Assembly: GCF_021432065.1 (NCBI RefSeq)
Contig: NZ_CP090364.1
Coordinates: 2,246,601 to 2,310,600, forward strand
Direction: 5' to 3'
DNA from: Photobacterium sp. TLY01
Lineage (GTDB): Bacteria; Pseudomonadota; Gammaproteobacteria; Enterobacterales; Vibrionaceae
Length of the DNA stretch: 64,000 nucleotides
Position numbers and translations under genes: made by a program. Under the pieces are notes generated by a model. The model saw only the letters and a list, made by a program, of their open reading frames with translations. It did not search any database and was not told where the DNA came from. Within the stretch, counting starts at the first letter, position 1, and each line of letters opens with the position of its first letter. This document shows, one piece after another, positions 15,583 through 25,855 of this stretch.

Positions 15583-16158
15583 ATGAGTGACATGATCCCA
15601 CTGATATTTCAACAGCGTCACATCCTGCCAGGCGGTCGGATCCCAGTACGTATCCCGCCGGGCAGCCAGATGGAGACATTCAAAGTTGCCCTGGCATCGG
15701 AAAATGGTTTCGGTATCTGCATGTTCGATGAGGATGAACATGGCCAGCATTTTTGCTACATAGGCACGCGAGTCACTGTCGAAGATTTTGACATTTCCAG
15801 TCAGGATGGTGCTTTGATCGCGACCTTATACGGCCACAGCAACTTCAGGATAAAATCTCTCAATCAGGCTGATAATGGCGTATTTTATGCTGAACCTGAG
15901 GATATCCCCCAGTGGCCGGATATGACACTGCGCGATGATCAGCAACCACTGGCTGAAAAGCTGCAGGTGATGTTTAACAATCACCCTGAGCTGGACAAAC
16001 TGCACCAGACCAAATACCTGAACAACTTAAGCTGGTTGTGTCAGCGCTGGCTGGAATTGCTGCCGTTGCCGGCATTTCAGAAGCAGGCCTTACTGACAGC
16101 GCCAAATTGCCTGAATACGTACGATTATCTTCAGAGCATCATGCAGCAAAACCACTGA
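15583..16158 (+). CDS. Lon protease N-terminal (substrate-binding) domain protein
   Basis: 191 residues from ATG 15583 (TTGGAG 7 bases upstream). The N-terminal half resembles the LON substrate-binding fold found alone in many proteobacteria: IPLIFQQRHILPGGRIPVRI, then GFGICMFDE, then IGTRVTVEDFDISSQDG. No ATPase or protease domain follows; the C-terminal part is helical and Trp/Leu-rich (LSWLCQRWLELLPLPAFQK). The role of stand-alone LON domains is unknown; peptide or partner binding is inferred. The upstream region has the LuxO-like site array, which suggests quorum-sensing control. Confidence 0.7.
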   Translation: MSDMIPLIFQQRHILPGGRIPVRIPPGSQMETFKVALASENGFGICMFDEDEHGQHFCYIGTRVTVEDFDISSQDGALIATLYGHSNFRIKSLNQADNGVFYAEPEDIPQWPDMTLRDDQQPLAEKLQVMFNNHPELDKLHQTKYLNNLSWLCQRWLELLPLPAFQKQALLTAPNCLNTYDYLQSIMQQNH

Positions 16159-16296
16159 ACCTTGAGCCGGCCAGCACAGAAATGTGTGCTGGCTGCACAT
16201 TTTACCCTTCTGCAGCACAATGCCGCTTTCCCACCCGTCTCCCCTTGGGTACACTCCCATTCAGCACACGATTCAATCACGAGCATTCCTTTACTT

Positions 16297-17196
16297 ATGA
16301 GCAGTCTTGTATCTCCATCCTCTGCCAAAATTGTCGCTATCGGCGGTGGACACGGCCTGGGCCGAATTCTGTCTTCCCTGTCCAGCTTCGGTTCTCATGT
16401 TACAGGCATAGTGGCAACCACAGACAATGGCGGCTCAACCGGGCGTATCAGGGCTTCCATGGGCGGCATTGCCTGGGGGGATACCCGAAACTGTATCAAT
16501 CAGTTAATTACCGAACCTTCGATTGGCTCGATGTTATTTGAATACAGGTTCAGAGGGAACGGCGATCTGAACGGGCATAATCTTGGCAATCTCATTTTGA
16601 CTGCATTAGACAACTTATGCATTCGTCCGCTTGAAGCCATTAACCTGATCCGGGAAATCCTGCATGTAGAAACTCAGATCCTCCCGATGTCGGAGCACCC
16701 GACCGATCTGGCAGCCTGGTTACCCGATGGTCAGATCATTAGTGGTGAAACCAGCATTGATGAGCTGCAGCAGATCCCAAAACGCTTGTTCATCGAGCCT
16801 TCTGTGCCCGCGACAAAAGAAGCATTAATCGCCATTAAAGAAGCGGATCTGGTCCTGCTTGGACCGGGCAGTTTTCTGACCAGTATCATGCCGCCGCTTT
16901 TGTTAAATGACCTCGCCCATGAGCTGAAAGTCTGCAACGCACCTGTCTATTTCATTGCCAATCTGGATAAAGAAAAAGGGCCGGCAGGCAGCATGTCGCT
17001 AGAGACCATGTTGCACTGGTGCGAAAGGGCAATGGGGGGAAGAAAAATTGACGGCGTGCTGTCGGACAAACACAGGCCAGAGCTGAATGAAGCCTATGAC
17101 CAGGTGGTTGGGGAGTTTGCCTCCCGCAACCATGAATGGCGCCATGACCGACAGAAATTAAAAAATGCGGTTGAAAGCCTCCTGATTCGACGCTAA
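16297..17196 (+). CDS. yvcK: YvcK/YbhK-family protein (CofD-like, gluconeogenesis factor)
   Basis: 299 residues from ATG 16297; the upstream open frame is not protein-like. The GGGHGLGRILSSL phosphate-binding loop near the N-terminus, TTDNGGSTGRIR, GDTRNCI and LLGPGSFLTSIMPPLL are YvcK/CofD-family landmarks. YvcK proteins bind UDP-sugars and affect cell-wall precursor supply and gluconeogenic growth in Bacillus; E. coli YbhK is poorly defined. The gene ends inside luxU: the last 39 bases overlap the convergent luxU 3' end, so both C-termini are read from the same DNA on opposite strands. V. cholerae also has this gene beside luxU. Confidence 0.85.
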   Translation: MSSLVSPSSAKIVAIGGGHGLGRILSSLSSFGSHVTGIVATTDNGGSTGRIRASMGGIAWGDTRNCINQLITEPSIGSMLFEYRFRGNGDLNGHNLGNLILTALDNLCIRPLEAINLIREILHVETQILPMSEHPTDLAAWLPDGQIISGETSIDELQQIPKRLFIEPSVPATKEALIAIKEADLVLLGPGSFLTSIMPPLLLNDLAHELKVCNAPVYFIANLDKEKGPAGSMSLETMLHWCERAMGGRKIDGVLSDKHRPELNEAYDQVVGEFASRNHEWRHDRQKLKNAVESLLIRR

Positions 17197-17517
17197 GTGT
17201 CGATATTGTTGCGCCATATCACCCACCAGCTGTTGCAGCTCAGGTAGGTGATCGTTGACCCAGGTCTCTTGTCCCTGTTTAACTCTTGATTCACATTCCT
17301 GCGCCATTTGGGCTAGTTCATCCGCACCAAAACTGGCTGCGCTGCTTTTGATCGCATGGCTGATTTCCCGGATCTGCATCACACTTGGCTGCTCAGTCAG
17401 TTGCTGTAAATATTGCTCTAACTCGCCGCTGAAAACTTCAAGCAAGAGTGCAACAGTTTCCTGGCCAACTTCAACAGCCAAGCGTTGTAATGTTGCTTCA
17501 TTAATCATGGCAGTCAT
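17158..17517 (-). CDS. luxU: Quorum-sensing phosphorelay protein LuxU
   Basis: 119-residue histidine phosphotransfer (HPt) protein. The phosphorylated histidine is H54 in EISHAIKSSAASFGADEL, closely matching V. harveyi LuxU around its H58. It carries phosphate from membrane sensor kinases (LuxN/LuxQ/CqsS types, not in this window) to LuxO. Its ATG directly abuts the luxO stop (TAAATG), so the two are one operon. A start three codons later is also possible. The C-terminal codons overlap yvcK on the other strand by 39 bases. Confidence 0.93.
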   Translation of the reverse strand: MTAMINEATLQRLAVEVGQETVALLLEVFSGELEQYLQQLTEQPSVMQIREISHAIKSSAASFGADELAQMAQECESRVKQGQETWVNDHLPELQQLVGDMAQQYRHLASNQEAFNRIF

Positions 17518-18969
17518 TTATTCTTTCTCCCTTTGACTACTCTCGGCCTCTTGCCAAGCCTGTAATTTTCGATAGATGGTAGAGGGGCTGACTTCCAGTA
17601 AACCAGCAGCTCTGGGAATATTCCCGTCACAGGCTGCGATTGCTGACTGTATTGTCCGCTTTTCTACCTTCCACAATGGTTCAATCTGACTGGGACTCAC
17701 AACGGACAAACTATCCAAAGCATGGATAACCGTTCCTGGTTCCGGTAAAGATGATGTGGACACAGGGTTAACTGATGCAATTTCAACGCCAGAAACTTGC
17801 TTTAGGGAGAAAGGGAGCATCTGAATGAGCACTTCTTCACCATCATTCAGCACAACAATGTTACGGATAACGTTTTGCAACTCGCGCACATTCCCGGGCC
17901 AGGAGTGCTGACGGAAGCGCTCAATCACCTCGGGTGAAAAGCGACTGAAGCGCTTGCCTTCTTCCACTGATATGTGCCCCAGTAAAGCATGAGCAATTTC
18001 AAGGACATCGTCGCTGCGATCCCGAAGCGGTGGCAGACTGATCGGAATCACATGCAGACGGTAATACAGATCTTCGCGGAAACGACCTTGTTTCACCTCT
18101 TCCCAGGGATTACGGTTTGTCGCACACACAAAGCGAACATCAACGGAACTGGTGACAGAAGATCCCACCTTCTGGAACGTACCGGTCTGGATGAACCGTA
18201 ACAATTTGCTTTGCAATTCCAAATCCATTTCGCAAAGCTCATCCAAAAACAAAGTGCCTTTGTTTGCCAGCTCAACTGCGCCTTGTCTTTCTGTCAGCGC
18301 ACCGGTAAACGCGCCTTTGACATGACCGAACAATTCACTTTCGATCAGCTCTTTGGGAATAGCAGCACAGTTCAAAGCGACAAAAGCATTATTCGCTCGC
18401 GGACTTGCGGCGTGAACCGCTTCAGCGCACACTTCCTTCCCGGTTCCGCTTTCACCGGTAATAAACACGGTTGCTTTACTGGAAGCGGCTGACTCTATCA
18501 CACGGTACACCGCCTGCATGGGCAGGCTGGTTCCGATAAAGCCTTGATATTGCGCCCCCTGAGTCACTGACATTGCTGTATTGTCGTTCTTGTCATTCTT
18601 CAGCGCATTATTCACCGTAATACGCAGCCGATCCGCTTCGCAGGGCTTAATCAGGAAATCCTTGGCACCAAAACGCATCGCTTCCACAGCAACATCAATC
18701 GAGCCATGCGCCGTCATGATCACCACGGGTAACTTAGGGTGTTGCTTGCGTACCTGCTCAAGAACCGTCATCCCTGTCATATCAGGCAAGCGCAAATCTA
18801 ACAGTACCAGCTCAGGCACCGAGTCTTTCATCGCAGCCAGCGCTTCAGCACCGGTACCGACTATTTTGACGTCTAACCCTAACGGATTAAGGTAGGATTT
18901 ATACAAGGCCGCAACTGATGCAGTATCTTCTACCATCAGTACTTGTCGTACTTTCAGCTTGTTATCCAT
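17518..18969 (-). CDS. luxO: Sigma-54-dependent quorum-sensing response regulator LuxO
   Basis: 483 residues in three domains. The receiver (about 8-120) has the phospho-acceptor D58 in [14 protein letters not shown]. The AAA+ sigma-54 activator domain (about 150-385) has Walker A GESGTGKE and the sigma-54 contact loop GAFTGA. A Fis-type helix-turn-helix lies at the C-terminus ([20 protein letters not shown]). At low cell density phospho-LuxO switches on qrr genes. The divergent qrr1 and the LuxO site between them fit both activation of qrr1 and autorepression of luxO, as known in V. harveyi. No substitution in the catalytic or contact motifs is seen. Confidence 0.95.
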   Translation of the reverse strand: MDNKLKVRQVLMVEDTASVAALYKSYLNPLGLDVKIVGTGAEALAAMKDSVPELVLLDLRLPDMTGMTVLEQVRKQHPKLPVVIMTAHGSIDVAVEAMRFGAKDFLIKPCEADRLRITVNNALKNDKNDNTAMSVTQGAQYQGFIGTSLPMQAVYRVIESAASSKATVFITGESGTGKEVCAEAVHAASPRANNAFVALNCAAIPKELIESELFGHVKGAFTGALTERQGAVELANKGTLFLDELCEMDLELQSKLLRFIQTGTFQKVGSSVTSSVDVRFVCATNRNPWEEVKQGRFREDLYYRLHVIPISLPPLRDRSDDVLEIAHALLGHISVEEGKRFSRFSPEVIERFRQHSWPGNVRELQNVIRNIVVLNDGEEVLIQMLPFSLKQVSGVEIASVNPVSTSSLPEPGTVIHALDSLSVVSPSQIEPLWKVEKRTIQSAIAACDGNIPRAAGLLEVSPSTIYRKLQAWQEAESSQREKE

Positions 18970-19075
18970 TTATCCTCCGACGCAGTTCCCTGATCTCATT
19001 GTAATCAATAGAAAAAATTGCTGCCTGCTGACTGATGTATTCTTACCAATTTACCATTTCGCATTGCAAATCGGT

Positions 19076-19088
19076 TTGCAAAATGCAA
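19076..19088 (+). promoter_or_regulatory. LuxO enhancer site upstream of qrr1
   Basis: TTGCAAAATGCAA matches the consensus TTGCAWWWTGCAA perfectly. It lies about 85 bases before the -24 box of qrr1 and about 110 before luxO. A second half-like site (TTGCAAA, 19064-19070) sits next to it. Confidence 0.85.
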
Positions 19089-19171
19089 AAAGCTAGTTCT
19101 AGTATAACTTTTTTGTGCTGAGATGGTGACCAGAAATCCCAAATAATCACTTTTCGAGACACTTTGAAAAG

Positions 19172-19186
19172 TTGGCACGCTTGCTG
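19172..19186 (+). promoter_or_regulatory. Sigma-54 promoter of qrr1
   Basis: TTGGCAC-GC-TTGCTG has the -24 GG (19174-19175) and -12 GC (19183-19184) dinucleotides 9 apart with ten counted through the standard TGGCAC-N4/5-TTGC frame. It matches the consensus TGGCACG-N4-TTGCW at nearly every position. Confidence 0.9.
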
Positions 19187-19196
19187 CATTAATATA

Positions 19197-19299
19197 ACCG
19201 ACTCTGATAGAGTCAACCTAGCCAACTGACGTTGTTTGTGGAATATTTTCACTTAAACAATGATGCCAACCGAACAATTTACGGTTGGCTTTTTTTTTT
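19197..19299 (+). ncRNA. qrr1: Qrr1 quorum-regulatory small RNA
   Basis: About 100 nt, starting about 12 bases after the -12 box and ending in a terminator (GCCAACCG 19265-19272, CGGTTGGC 19282-19289, then ten T). Stem-loop 1 is GACTCT-GAT-AGAGTC. The conserved Qrr core follows as CTAGCCAACTGACGTTGTT and continues TTGTGGAA, where other Qrr RNAs commonly have TAGTGAA, a small variation in the target-pairing region. Qrr RNAs act with Hfq on luxR/hapR-type and other mRNAs at low cell density. It sits divergently beside luxO, the usual place of qrr1 in Vibrionaceae. Confidence 0.95.
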
Positions 19300-19353
19300 G
19301 GCTGCATTTCATCAAGGGCGGCAGAACGCCACCCCCGGGCGGGAAAAACCGCT

Positions 19354-21375
19354 TCAGCTGTTCGCGATAAACTGCTCGCGAAGTGAATGAATCTGATCGC
19401 GTAACTGCGCCGCTTTCTCAAACTCCAGTTCCTGTGCCATATCATACATTTGCGCTTCCAGTTTCTGGATTTCAGTTTCCAGTTCCTGCGGAGTCATCAG
19501 GTTATAGCTGCCCCGGCGCTCTGCCACTTGATGTAGCTGCTCCGCTTTACTGGCTCGGCGAGTACGTCCTTTACCCAGTTCCATGATATCCGCAACCTGC
19601 TTATTCAGAGCCTTAGGTACGATACCTCTTTCCCGGTTATACGCATCCTGCTTCTCACGGCGGCGCTCGGTTTCAGAGATTGCGCGCTGCATTGACCCTG
19701 TGATGCGGTCGGCATACAGAATGGCTTTGCCGGACAGGTTGCGTGCAGCCCGGCCAATGGTCTGGATCAGTGAACGCTCTGAGCGCAGGAAACCTTCTTT
19801 ATCCGCATCCAGAATCGCGACTAAAGATACTTCCGGCATATCCAGACCTTCCCGCAGCAGGTTAATCCCCACCAGCACATCAAATTCACCCAAGCGCAAA
19901 TCACGAATGATCTCAACCCGCTCGACTGTATCTATATCTGAATGCAGGTATCTGACCCTGACCCCATGCTCATCTAAGTATTCAGTAAGATCCTCGGCCA
20001 TACGTTTGGTCAGGGTGGTCACCAGCACCCGTTCATTTATGGCTGTCCGAAGTCGGATTTCCGACAACAAATCATCAACCTGAGTCGATACCGGCCTGAC
20101 TTCAATCACAGGATCCAGCAACCCTGTCGGACGGACAACCTGCTCAGCAATATCGTTACCGGATTTCTCTTTTTCATAATCACCCGGCGTCGCAGAGACA
20201 TAAATCGTCTGAGGCGCCAGGGATTCGAACTCTTCAAACTTTAAAGGCCGGTTATCAAGGGCGGAAGGAAGGCGGAAGCCGTACTCAACGAGATTTTCCT
20301 TGCGGGAACGGTCCCCCCTGTACATCGCACCTATCTGAGACACAGTCACATGCGACTCATCAATAATCAGCAAACCATCGGGCGGCAGGTAATCAAAAAG
20401 CGTTGGCGGCGGCTCGCCTTCGGCACGGCCACTGAGATAGCGTGAATAGTTTTCGATACCTGAGCAGAAGCCAAGCTCATGCATCATTTCCAGATCAAAC
20501 TGCGTACGCTGAGTAATGCGTTGCTCTTCCACCAGCTTATGATTGTCAAGGAGCTGCTGACGACGAATCGCCAGATCGACTTTGATGTTTTCAACCGCTT
20601 CAAGAATACGCTCGCGTGGTGTGACATAGTGGGTCTTCGGGTAAATCGTTGCCCGCGGCATATCTTTTTGAATAATTGCGCCAGTCAGCGGATCAAACCG
20701 GCTGATGCAGTCCACTTCATCATCAAACAGCTCAATACGAATCGCGTCATGATCGGATTCAGCAGGAAAGATATCGATCACCTCGCCTCTCACCCGAAAG
20801 TTGCCGCGCTCAAAAGCAAGATCATTGCGTGTGTACTGCAATTCTGCCAACCGCCGCAGAATATCTCGCTGATCCAGCATGTCGCCACGCCGTACATGCA
20901 ACATCATTTTCAGATAAGAGTCAGGATCGCCCAAACCATAAATCGCCGAGACAGAAGCAATAATCACCACATCCCGGCGTTCCATTAGCGCTTTCGTGGC
21001 GGATAAACGCATCTGTTCAATATGTGCATTTACAGAAGAATCTTTTTCTATGAAGGTATCCGTAGAGGGAACATAAGCCTCTGGCTGATAATAATCGTAG
21101 TAAGAGACAAAGTACTCAACCGCATTCTCAGGAAAGAATTCCTTCATTTCCCCGTAAAGTTGCGCCGCCAGCGTCTTATTCGGTGCGAGTATCAGCGTCG
21201 GTCTGTCTGCGCTGGCAATAACATTGGCCATCGTAAATGTTTTTCCTGAGCCAGTCACACCCAGCAAAGTCTGGTGTGCCAGGCCGGACTCCAGCCCTTC
21301 CAGTAACTGTTGTATGGCTGTTGGCTGATCCCCGGCCGGGGCAAATGCAGAAGCCAGTTTGAAGGATTTACTCAT
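19354..21375 (-). CDS. uvrB: Excinuclease ABC subunit B
   Basis: 673 residues, full length. Walker A is GVTGSGKT (39-46). The beta-hairpin that inserts into DNA is marked by [12 protein letters not shown]. Other landmarks are the helicase motif IIDESH, motif [11 protein letters not shown] and a C-terminal UVR domain ([20 protein letters not shown]) that binds UvrC. It damages-checks and loads in nucleotide excision repair with UvrA and UvrC. E. coli uvrB has a LexA box; none is recognisable in the first 150 bases upstream here. No canonical intrinsic terminator is seen after the gene; transcription may run towards qrr1 in antisense. Confidence 0.97.
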   Translation of the reverse strand: MSKSFKLASAFAPAGDQPTAIQQLLEGLESGLAHQTLLGVTGSGKTFTMANVIASADRPTLILAPNKTLAAQLYGEMKEFFPENAVEYFVSYYDYYQPEAYVPSTDTFIEKDSSVNAHIEQMRLSATKALMERRDVVIIASVSAIYGLGDPDSYLKMMLHVRRGDMLDQRDILRRLAELQYTRNDLAFERGNFRVRGEVIDIFPAESDHDAIRIELFDDEVDCISRFDPLTGAIIQKDMPRATIYPKTHYVTPRERILEAVENIKVDLAIRRQQLLDNHKLVEEQRITQRTQFDLEMMHELGFCSGIENYSRYLSGRAEGEPPPTLFDYLPPDGLLIIDESHVTVSQIGAMYRGDRSRKENLVEYGFRLPSALDNRPLKFEEFESLAPQTIYVSATPGDYEKEKSGNDIAEQVVRPTGLLDPVIEVRPVSTQVDDLLSEIRLRTAINERVLVTTLTKRMAEDLTEYLDEHGVRVRYLHSDIDTVERVEIIRDLRLGEFDVLVGINLLREGLDMPEVSLVAILDADKEGFLRSERSLIQTIGRAARNLSGKAILYADRITGSMQRAISETERRREKQDAYNRERGIVPKALNKQVADIMELGKGRTRRASKAEQLHQVAERRGSYNLMTPQELETEIQKLEAQMYDMAQELEFEKAAQLRDQIHSLREQFIANS

Positions 21376-22038
21376 GACATCATCCGAAAAGTTCAGGGAA
21401 TTGGATCTGATTCCATTGTGAGGGCACCAATCAACTTGTCAACCAAGAAAGGTGAAATCAGCTATTGACCCTGACAAAATGTCGACGTAACATCATGCGC
21501 CTCAGTAAGCTCCTTGCTGGCAGTTCACTGTCAAAAAAGTGATAAATCATGTCAAATTCCCAGCGAAAATATACGCGCTGCGAATAGTTAACCATCCACA
21601 GCTTATCCTCAAACCGCATTTTTTCATTCACAATCGTCTGAATACGAAACTTGATGTAGAGCTAAAATTCTAACTTGATTTTCTCATCTTTGTTGTCTCT
21701 ATTCTTGTTCCTCTGAAACAGCAGCTTATCGCCACGCAATGATATCGATTACAAATAAATCACTCATCAAGGCGATGCCTGATTTATCACTTCCCCGAAC
21801 ACAATCAACACAGTTATCCACAGTTTCCGTGGATAAGTCCCCCAACCCCTTGTCGCTTCTGGTTTAACAAAGATCAAGTCCTATTTTACTCTTTTGATAC
21901 GTTCCGATTTGGAACTGATTTAGGCCTCAATTTGGTCAAAAGAGCAACAAACTTGAAAAACCCTTTTGCTGAGGAGTTGTTATAGCCGTCACAAAGGCAG
22001 ATAATGGACCGATCACTGGCAAGCATAAAAAAGTTGGT
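21376..22038. other. Intergenic region between divergent uvrB and rsxA with DnaA-box-like sites
   Basis: About 660 bases with no gene. TTATCCACA (21814-21822), an exact DnaA-box consensus, is followed after 6 bases by its near mirror CGTGGATAA (21829-21836 region), together forming an 8-bp inverted repeat. Another box-like TTATCCTCA lies at 21603-21611. GTTCC-GATTT-GGAAC (21901-21915) is a further inverted repeat closer to rsxA. These could be regulator sites for rsx or uvrB. The region lacks the arrangement of a replication origin. Confidence 0.45.
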
Positions 22039-22620
22039 ATGACGGAATACCTGTTACTTCTGATCGGCACCGTACTGGTCAACAACTTCGTTTTGGTCAA
22101 ATTTCTCGGACTCTGCCCGTTTATGGGGGTGTCAAAAAAACTGGAAACAGCCATTGGTATGGGGCTCGCCACGACGTTTGTCCTCACACTCGCATCTGTG
22201 TGTGCGTATCTGGTCGAAGCTTACATTTTGCAGCCTTTAGGCATTCAGTACCTGCGTACGCTCAGTTTCATTCTAGTGATTGCGGTTGTCGTACAGTTCA
22301 CCGAAATGGTGGTACACAAAACCAGTCCGACCTTGTATCGGTTACTGGGCATTTTTCTGCCCTTAATCACCACCAACTGTGCCGTTCTGGGTGTCGCTCT
22401 GCTCAATATCAATGAACGTCATAATTTCATTGAGTCTGTCGTGTACGGATTTGGCGCCGCTGCTGGTTTTTCTCTGGTGCTCGTGCTCTTTGCTGCCATG
22501 CGCGAACGGATCGCAGCTGCCGACGTACCCTCACCTTTTAAAGGCGCATCCATTGCGATGATAACGGCGGGTCTGATGTCGCTCGCCTTTATGGGCTTTA
22601 CCGGACTGGTTAAACTGTAA
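22039..22620 (+). CDS. rsxA: Rnf/Rsx electron transport complex subunit A
   Basis: 193-residue integral membrane protein with about six hydrophobic segments. Typical stretches are [22 protein letters not shown] and [17 protein letters not shown], the latter with the conserved cysteine that helps bind the membrane Fe-S centre shared with RsxE. Rnf couples ferredoxin/NADH electron flow to ion transport; in E. coli Rsx keeps SoxR reduced. First gene of rsxABCDGE; rsxB starts on its stop codon (TAATG). The ribosome-binding site is weak. Confidence 0.95.
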   Translation: MTEYLLLLIGTVLVNNFVLVKFLGLCPFMGVSKKLETAIGMGLATTFVLTLASVCAYLVEAYILQPLGIQYLRTLSFILVIAVVVQFTEMVVHKTSPTLYRLLGIFLPLITTNCAVLGVALLNINERHNFIESVVYGFGAAAGFSLVLVLFAAMRERIAAADVPSPFKGASIAMITAGLMSLAFMGFTGLVKL

Positions 22621-23207
22621 TGATGAGCGGAATCTTAATTGCCATTATCGCAATCGCTGTCCTTGCTGCGATTTTTGGTCTGATCCTGGGCTTTGCTGCT
22701 GTGCGCTTCAAAGTGGAATCTGACCCTGTTGTTGAACAAATCGATGCGATCCTGCCGCAGACCCAGTGTGGTCAGTGCGGCTATCCTGGCTGCCGTCCTT
22801 ATGCTGAGGCCATTGCCAATGGCGATGACATCAACAAATGCCCGCCGGGCGGACAGGCGACCATAGAAAAGCTGGCCGATTTAATGGGGGTCGAAGTCAA
22901 AGACTCAGCCCATGATGCTGAAAAAAGCATTAAAAAAGTGGCCTTTATTCATGAAGATATGTGTATCGGCTGTACCAAGTGCATTCAGGCCTGTCCGGTT
23001 GATGCCATCGCGGGTGCCACCAAAGCCCTGCATACGGTGATCAAAGATGAGTGTACCGGCTGTGATCTCTGCGTTGCCCCCTGCCCGACGGATTGCATTG
23101 AGATGATCCCTGTTGAATCGACGCCTGAAAGCTGGCGCTGGAACCTGGATCAAATACCCGTGGTCAATCTTCCTGCCACTGAGCACCACGGTCATAAGGT
23201 AGAATAA
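22620..23207 (+). CDS. rsxB: Rnf/Rsx electron transport complex subunit B
   Basis: 195 residues. An N-terminal membrane anchor is followed by the four-cysteine 4Fe-4S domain with CGQCGYPGC and a later CPPGG. Two ferredoxin motifs come next, [16 protein letters not shown] (about 117-132) and [16 protein letters not shown] (about 147-162). It relays electrons within the complex on the cytoplasmic side. It overlaps rsxA by one base, and a second ATG follows immediately in frame. Confidence 0.95.
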   Translation: MMSGILIAIIAIAVLAAIFGLILGFAAVRFKVESDPVVEQIDAILPQTQCGQCGYPGCRPYAEAIANGDDINKCPPGGQATIEKLADLMGVEVKDSAHDAEKSIKKVAFIHEDMCIGCTKCIQACPVDAIAGATKALHTVIKDECTGCDLCVAPCPTDCIEMIPVESTPESWRWNLDQIPVVNLPATEHHGHKVE

Positions 23208-23212
23208 CCGTC

Positions 23213-25855
23213 ATGCTGTCTATTATTGAACAACTCAAATTAGGAAAACTTTGGGATTTTCCGGGTGGTATTCATCCGCCAGAACAAAAGACACAGTCAA
23301 ACCAAAACCCGGTTTCGCAAGCCTTCTTACCGGATGAGCTAATCATCCCACTCAAACAGCATCTGGGCGCAGTCGGCAGTCTGTCTGTCGCTGTAGGTGA
23401 TCAGGTGCTGAAAGGCCAGGCGCTGACGCATACTGATGTCGCTCTGAGCGTCCCGGTCCATGCACCAACATCCGGTGTTATTGCAGCGATTGAAGCAAGA
23501 ACCATTGCTCACCCTTCCGGTCTGTCCGATCGCTGTATCATCCTCAAACCCGATGGTAAAGACCGCTGGGGCACGAAACACAGCATTGCCAGCTACCTGG
23601 ACACCGAACCAGCCGATCTGATTGAGCATATCCGCAGCTGCGGTATTTCCGGCATGGGCGGCGCAGGCTTTCCCACTGCGCGTAAGCTGCAAAGCGCGTC
23701 AGGCAAAACTGACCTGCTGATCATTAACGCCGCTGAATGCGAGCCTTACATCACGGCCGATGATCGCCTGATGCAAGACTATGCCGACGAAATCGTGGAA
23801 GGTATCCGCATCATCAGCCATATCCTCAAACCTAAAATGACCGTCATCGGGATTGAAGACAATAAGCCGGAAGCTATTGCAGCACTGACCCAGACGGTGA
23901 AAGAAGCAGACAACATCCTGATCCGGGTGATCCCGACCAAATACCCGTCGGGTGGTGAAAAACAGCTGATCAAAATTCTGACCGGCAGAGAAGTCCCGAC
24001 TCAGGGGATCCCGGCAGATATTGGCATCATGATGCAAAATATCGGCACAGCACACGCCATTAAAAAAGCCGTCATTGATGGTGAGCCGCTGATTCAGCGT
24101 GTGGTGACCATCACGGGCCAGAGCGTCAGTACCCCCTGTAATACCTGGGCCTTACTGGGCACACCTGTGCAGGCATTGCTCAATCGCTATGGCTATACAA
24201 TCGACAAAAAAGCGCCTCGCGTCATTATGGGCGGCCCGATGATGGGCTTTACCCTGCCGCACACTCAGGTACCCATCACCAAAACGGCTAACTGCATACT
24301 TGCGCCAAGTCGCAAAGAGCTCAGTGCGCCGGGCGATGAAATGTCCTGTATCCGTTGTACTGCCTGTGCAGAAGCGTGTCCGGTTTCCCTGTTACCCCAG
24401 CAGTTACAGTGGTATGCCAAAGACGGCGATTATGACAAGTGTGAAGAATACAATCTGTTCGACTGCATCGAATGCGGGGCTTGTGCCTATGTTTGCCCAA
24501 GCGAAATTCCTCTTGTTCATTATTACCGTCAGGCCAAAGCGGAAATCCGCCACAGAAAACAGGATGCGCTCAGTGCCGAGCGTGCCAAGCAGCGCTTCGA
24601 GGCCAAGAACGCCCGGATGGAACGGGAAAAAGAAGAACGTGAGCAACGCTTCCAGAAAGCGGCTGAACAACGCCGTAAAGACATGGCCGCCAAAGGTGGC
24701 GATGATGCCGTGGCCGCTGCGATTGCCCGGGTAAAAGCGAAAAAAGAAGCCGATGCCGGTGCTGAGGTGAAACCTGCCGTGGCCGCCGCGATTGCCAAAG
24801 CCAAAGCCAAACAAGCGGAGGCACAGGCAAAAGCGCAATCGACAGGTGGCACGACGCTGCCAGACAACAGCGACATGGCAAAACTGCGTGAAGCGCGGAA
24901 ACGCCAGGCCCGTGAACAGAAAGCCGCCAAAGCAGCGGCGGAAGCCAAAGCGCCGGTCACCGAGCCAGAAACAGCCAAGCCGTCGGAAGCCGATGCGAAA
25001 AAGGCCGCCGTGGCGGCTGCCATTGCCCGTGCCAAAGCCCGTAAAACGGCCCAGGCAGCTGAACCACAAGCTGACGAACCGGCGAACACAGCTGCAGACG
25101 ATCAAGCCACAACTGACGCGCCGACCGATCCGAAGAAAGCCGCTGTCGCGGCTGCCATTGCCCGCGCCAAAGCCCGTAAAGCTGCGCAAGCGGCTGAATT
25201 GCCGGCAGAGCCACAAGCTGACGAACCGGCTAACGCAGCTGCAGACGATCGAGCCACAGCTGACGCGCCGGCCGATCCGAAAAAAGCCGCAGTAGCAGCT
25301 GCCATCGCCCGTGCCAAAGCCCGTAAAGCGCTCCAAGCGGCTGAATTGCCGGCAGAGCCACAAGCAGATGAACCGGCTGATATAGTCGCCGATCAGGCGA
25401 CAGCTGACACCCAGGCCGATGCGAAAAAAGCCGCGGTAGCAGCCGCCATTGCCCGTGCTAAAGCCCGTAAAGCAGCCCAGGCCACTGCGGCTGAATCTCA
25501 GGTTATGCCGCAAGCCGAAAAACCAGCTGAAGCGGCACCTGATACGCAGGCAACAACCGACACGCCGGCCGATGCAAAAAAAGCCGCCGTCGCAGCCGCC
25601 ATTGCCCGTGCCAAAGCCCGTAAAGCAGCCCAGGCGACTGCGGCTGAATCACAGCCAGAGCCGCAAGCCGAAAAACCAGCTGAAGCGGCACCTGATGCGC
25701 AGGCAACAACCGACGCGCCGGCCGATGCGAAAAAAGCCGCCGTCGCAGCAGCCATTGCCCGAGCCAAAGCCCGTAAAGCAGCCCAGGCGGCAGAAAAAGA
25801 GGCCGCTGAGAAGCACGCGGAAAACACCAACAAACCCAACGAGGAAAACAAGTAG
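23213..25855 (+). CDS. rsxC: Rnf/Rsx electron transport complex subunit C with expanded repeat tail
   Basis: 880 residues, clearly longer than the roughly 740 of E. coli RsxC. The N-terminal RnfC and SLBB-like parts hold the flavin/NADH-binding core ([13 protein letters not shown] near 145; [17 protein letters not shown]). Two 4Fe-4S motifs follow, [12 protein letters not shown] (about 378) and [12 protein letters not shown] (about 417). A charged coiled-coil begins near 440 and then six tandem copies of a 45-51 residue unit beginning [18 protein letters not shown] (about 594-861). The repeats are Ala/Lys-rich and probably helical. RsxC is the NADH-facing peripheral subunit. The rsxC stop overlaps the rsxD GTG start (TAGTG). 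Confidence 0.95.
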   Translation: MLSIIEQLKLGKLWDFPGGIHPPEQKTQSNQNPVSQAFLPDELIIPLKQHLGAVGSLSVAVGDQVLKGQALTHTDVALSVPVHAPTSGVIAAIEARTIAHPSGLSDRCIILKPDGKDRWGTKHSIASYLDTEPADLIEHIRSCGISGMGGAGFPTARKLQSASGKTDLLIINAAECEPYITADDRLMQDYADEIVEGIRIISHILKPKMTVIGIEDNKPEAIAALTQTVKEADNILIRVIPTKYPSGGEKQLIKILTGREVPTQGIPADIGIMMQNIGTAHAIKKAVIDGEPLIQRVVTITGQSVSTPCNTWALLGTPVQALLNRYGYTIDKKAPRVIMGGPMMGFTLPHTQVPITKTANCILAPSRKELSAPGDEMSCIRCTACAEACPVSLLPQQLQWYAKDGDYDKCEEYNLFDCIECGACAYVCPSEIPLVHYYRQAKAEIRHRKQDALSAERAKQRFEAKNARMEREKEEREQRFQKAAEQRRKDMAAKGGDDAVAAAIARVKAKKEADAGAEVKPAVAAAIAKAKAKQAEAQAKAQSTGGTTLPDNSDMAKLREARKRQAREQKAAKAAAEAKAPVTEPETAKPSEADAKKAAVAAAIARAKARKTAQAAEPQADEPANTAADDQATTDAPTDPKKAAVAAAIARAKARKAAQAAELPAEPQADEPANAAADDRATADAPADPKKAAVAAAIARAKARKALQAAELPAEPQADEPADIVADQATADTQADAKKAAVAAAIARAKARKAAQATAAESQVMPQAEKPAEAAPDTQATTDTPADAKKAAVAAAIARAKARKAAQATAAESQPEPQAEKPAEAAPDAQATTDAPADAKKAAVAAAIARAKARKAAQAAEKEAAEKHAENTNKPNEENK
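24992..25795 (+). repeat. Six in-frame tandem repeats (135-153 bp) in rsxC
   Basis: Copies begin at 24992, 25127, 25274, 25418, 25571 and 25724, giving periods of 135, 147, 144, 153 and 153 bp, all multiples of three. Each encodes [18 protein letters not shown] followed by a Glu/Pro/Ala/Asp linker. The last three copies are the most alike (linker [10 protein letters not shown]), suggesting recent duplication. Confidence 0.9.

Noticed and set aside
21603..21837. Replication origin from the DnaA-box-like sites
   Set aside because: Only two or three boxes, with no cluster, no AT-rich unwinding element next to them and no dnaA/gidA/parAB neighbours.
24404..25513. Long antisense frame of about 369 codons over rsxC
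   Set aside because: It is a by-product of the GC-rich repeat DNA of rsxC. It has no ribosome-binding site, and its low-complexity Arg/Gly/Phe sequence mirrors the repeats.
24992..25795. CRISPR-like or satellite repeat
   Set aside because: The repeats are in frame within rsxC, have no unique spacers and encode a protein unit.
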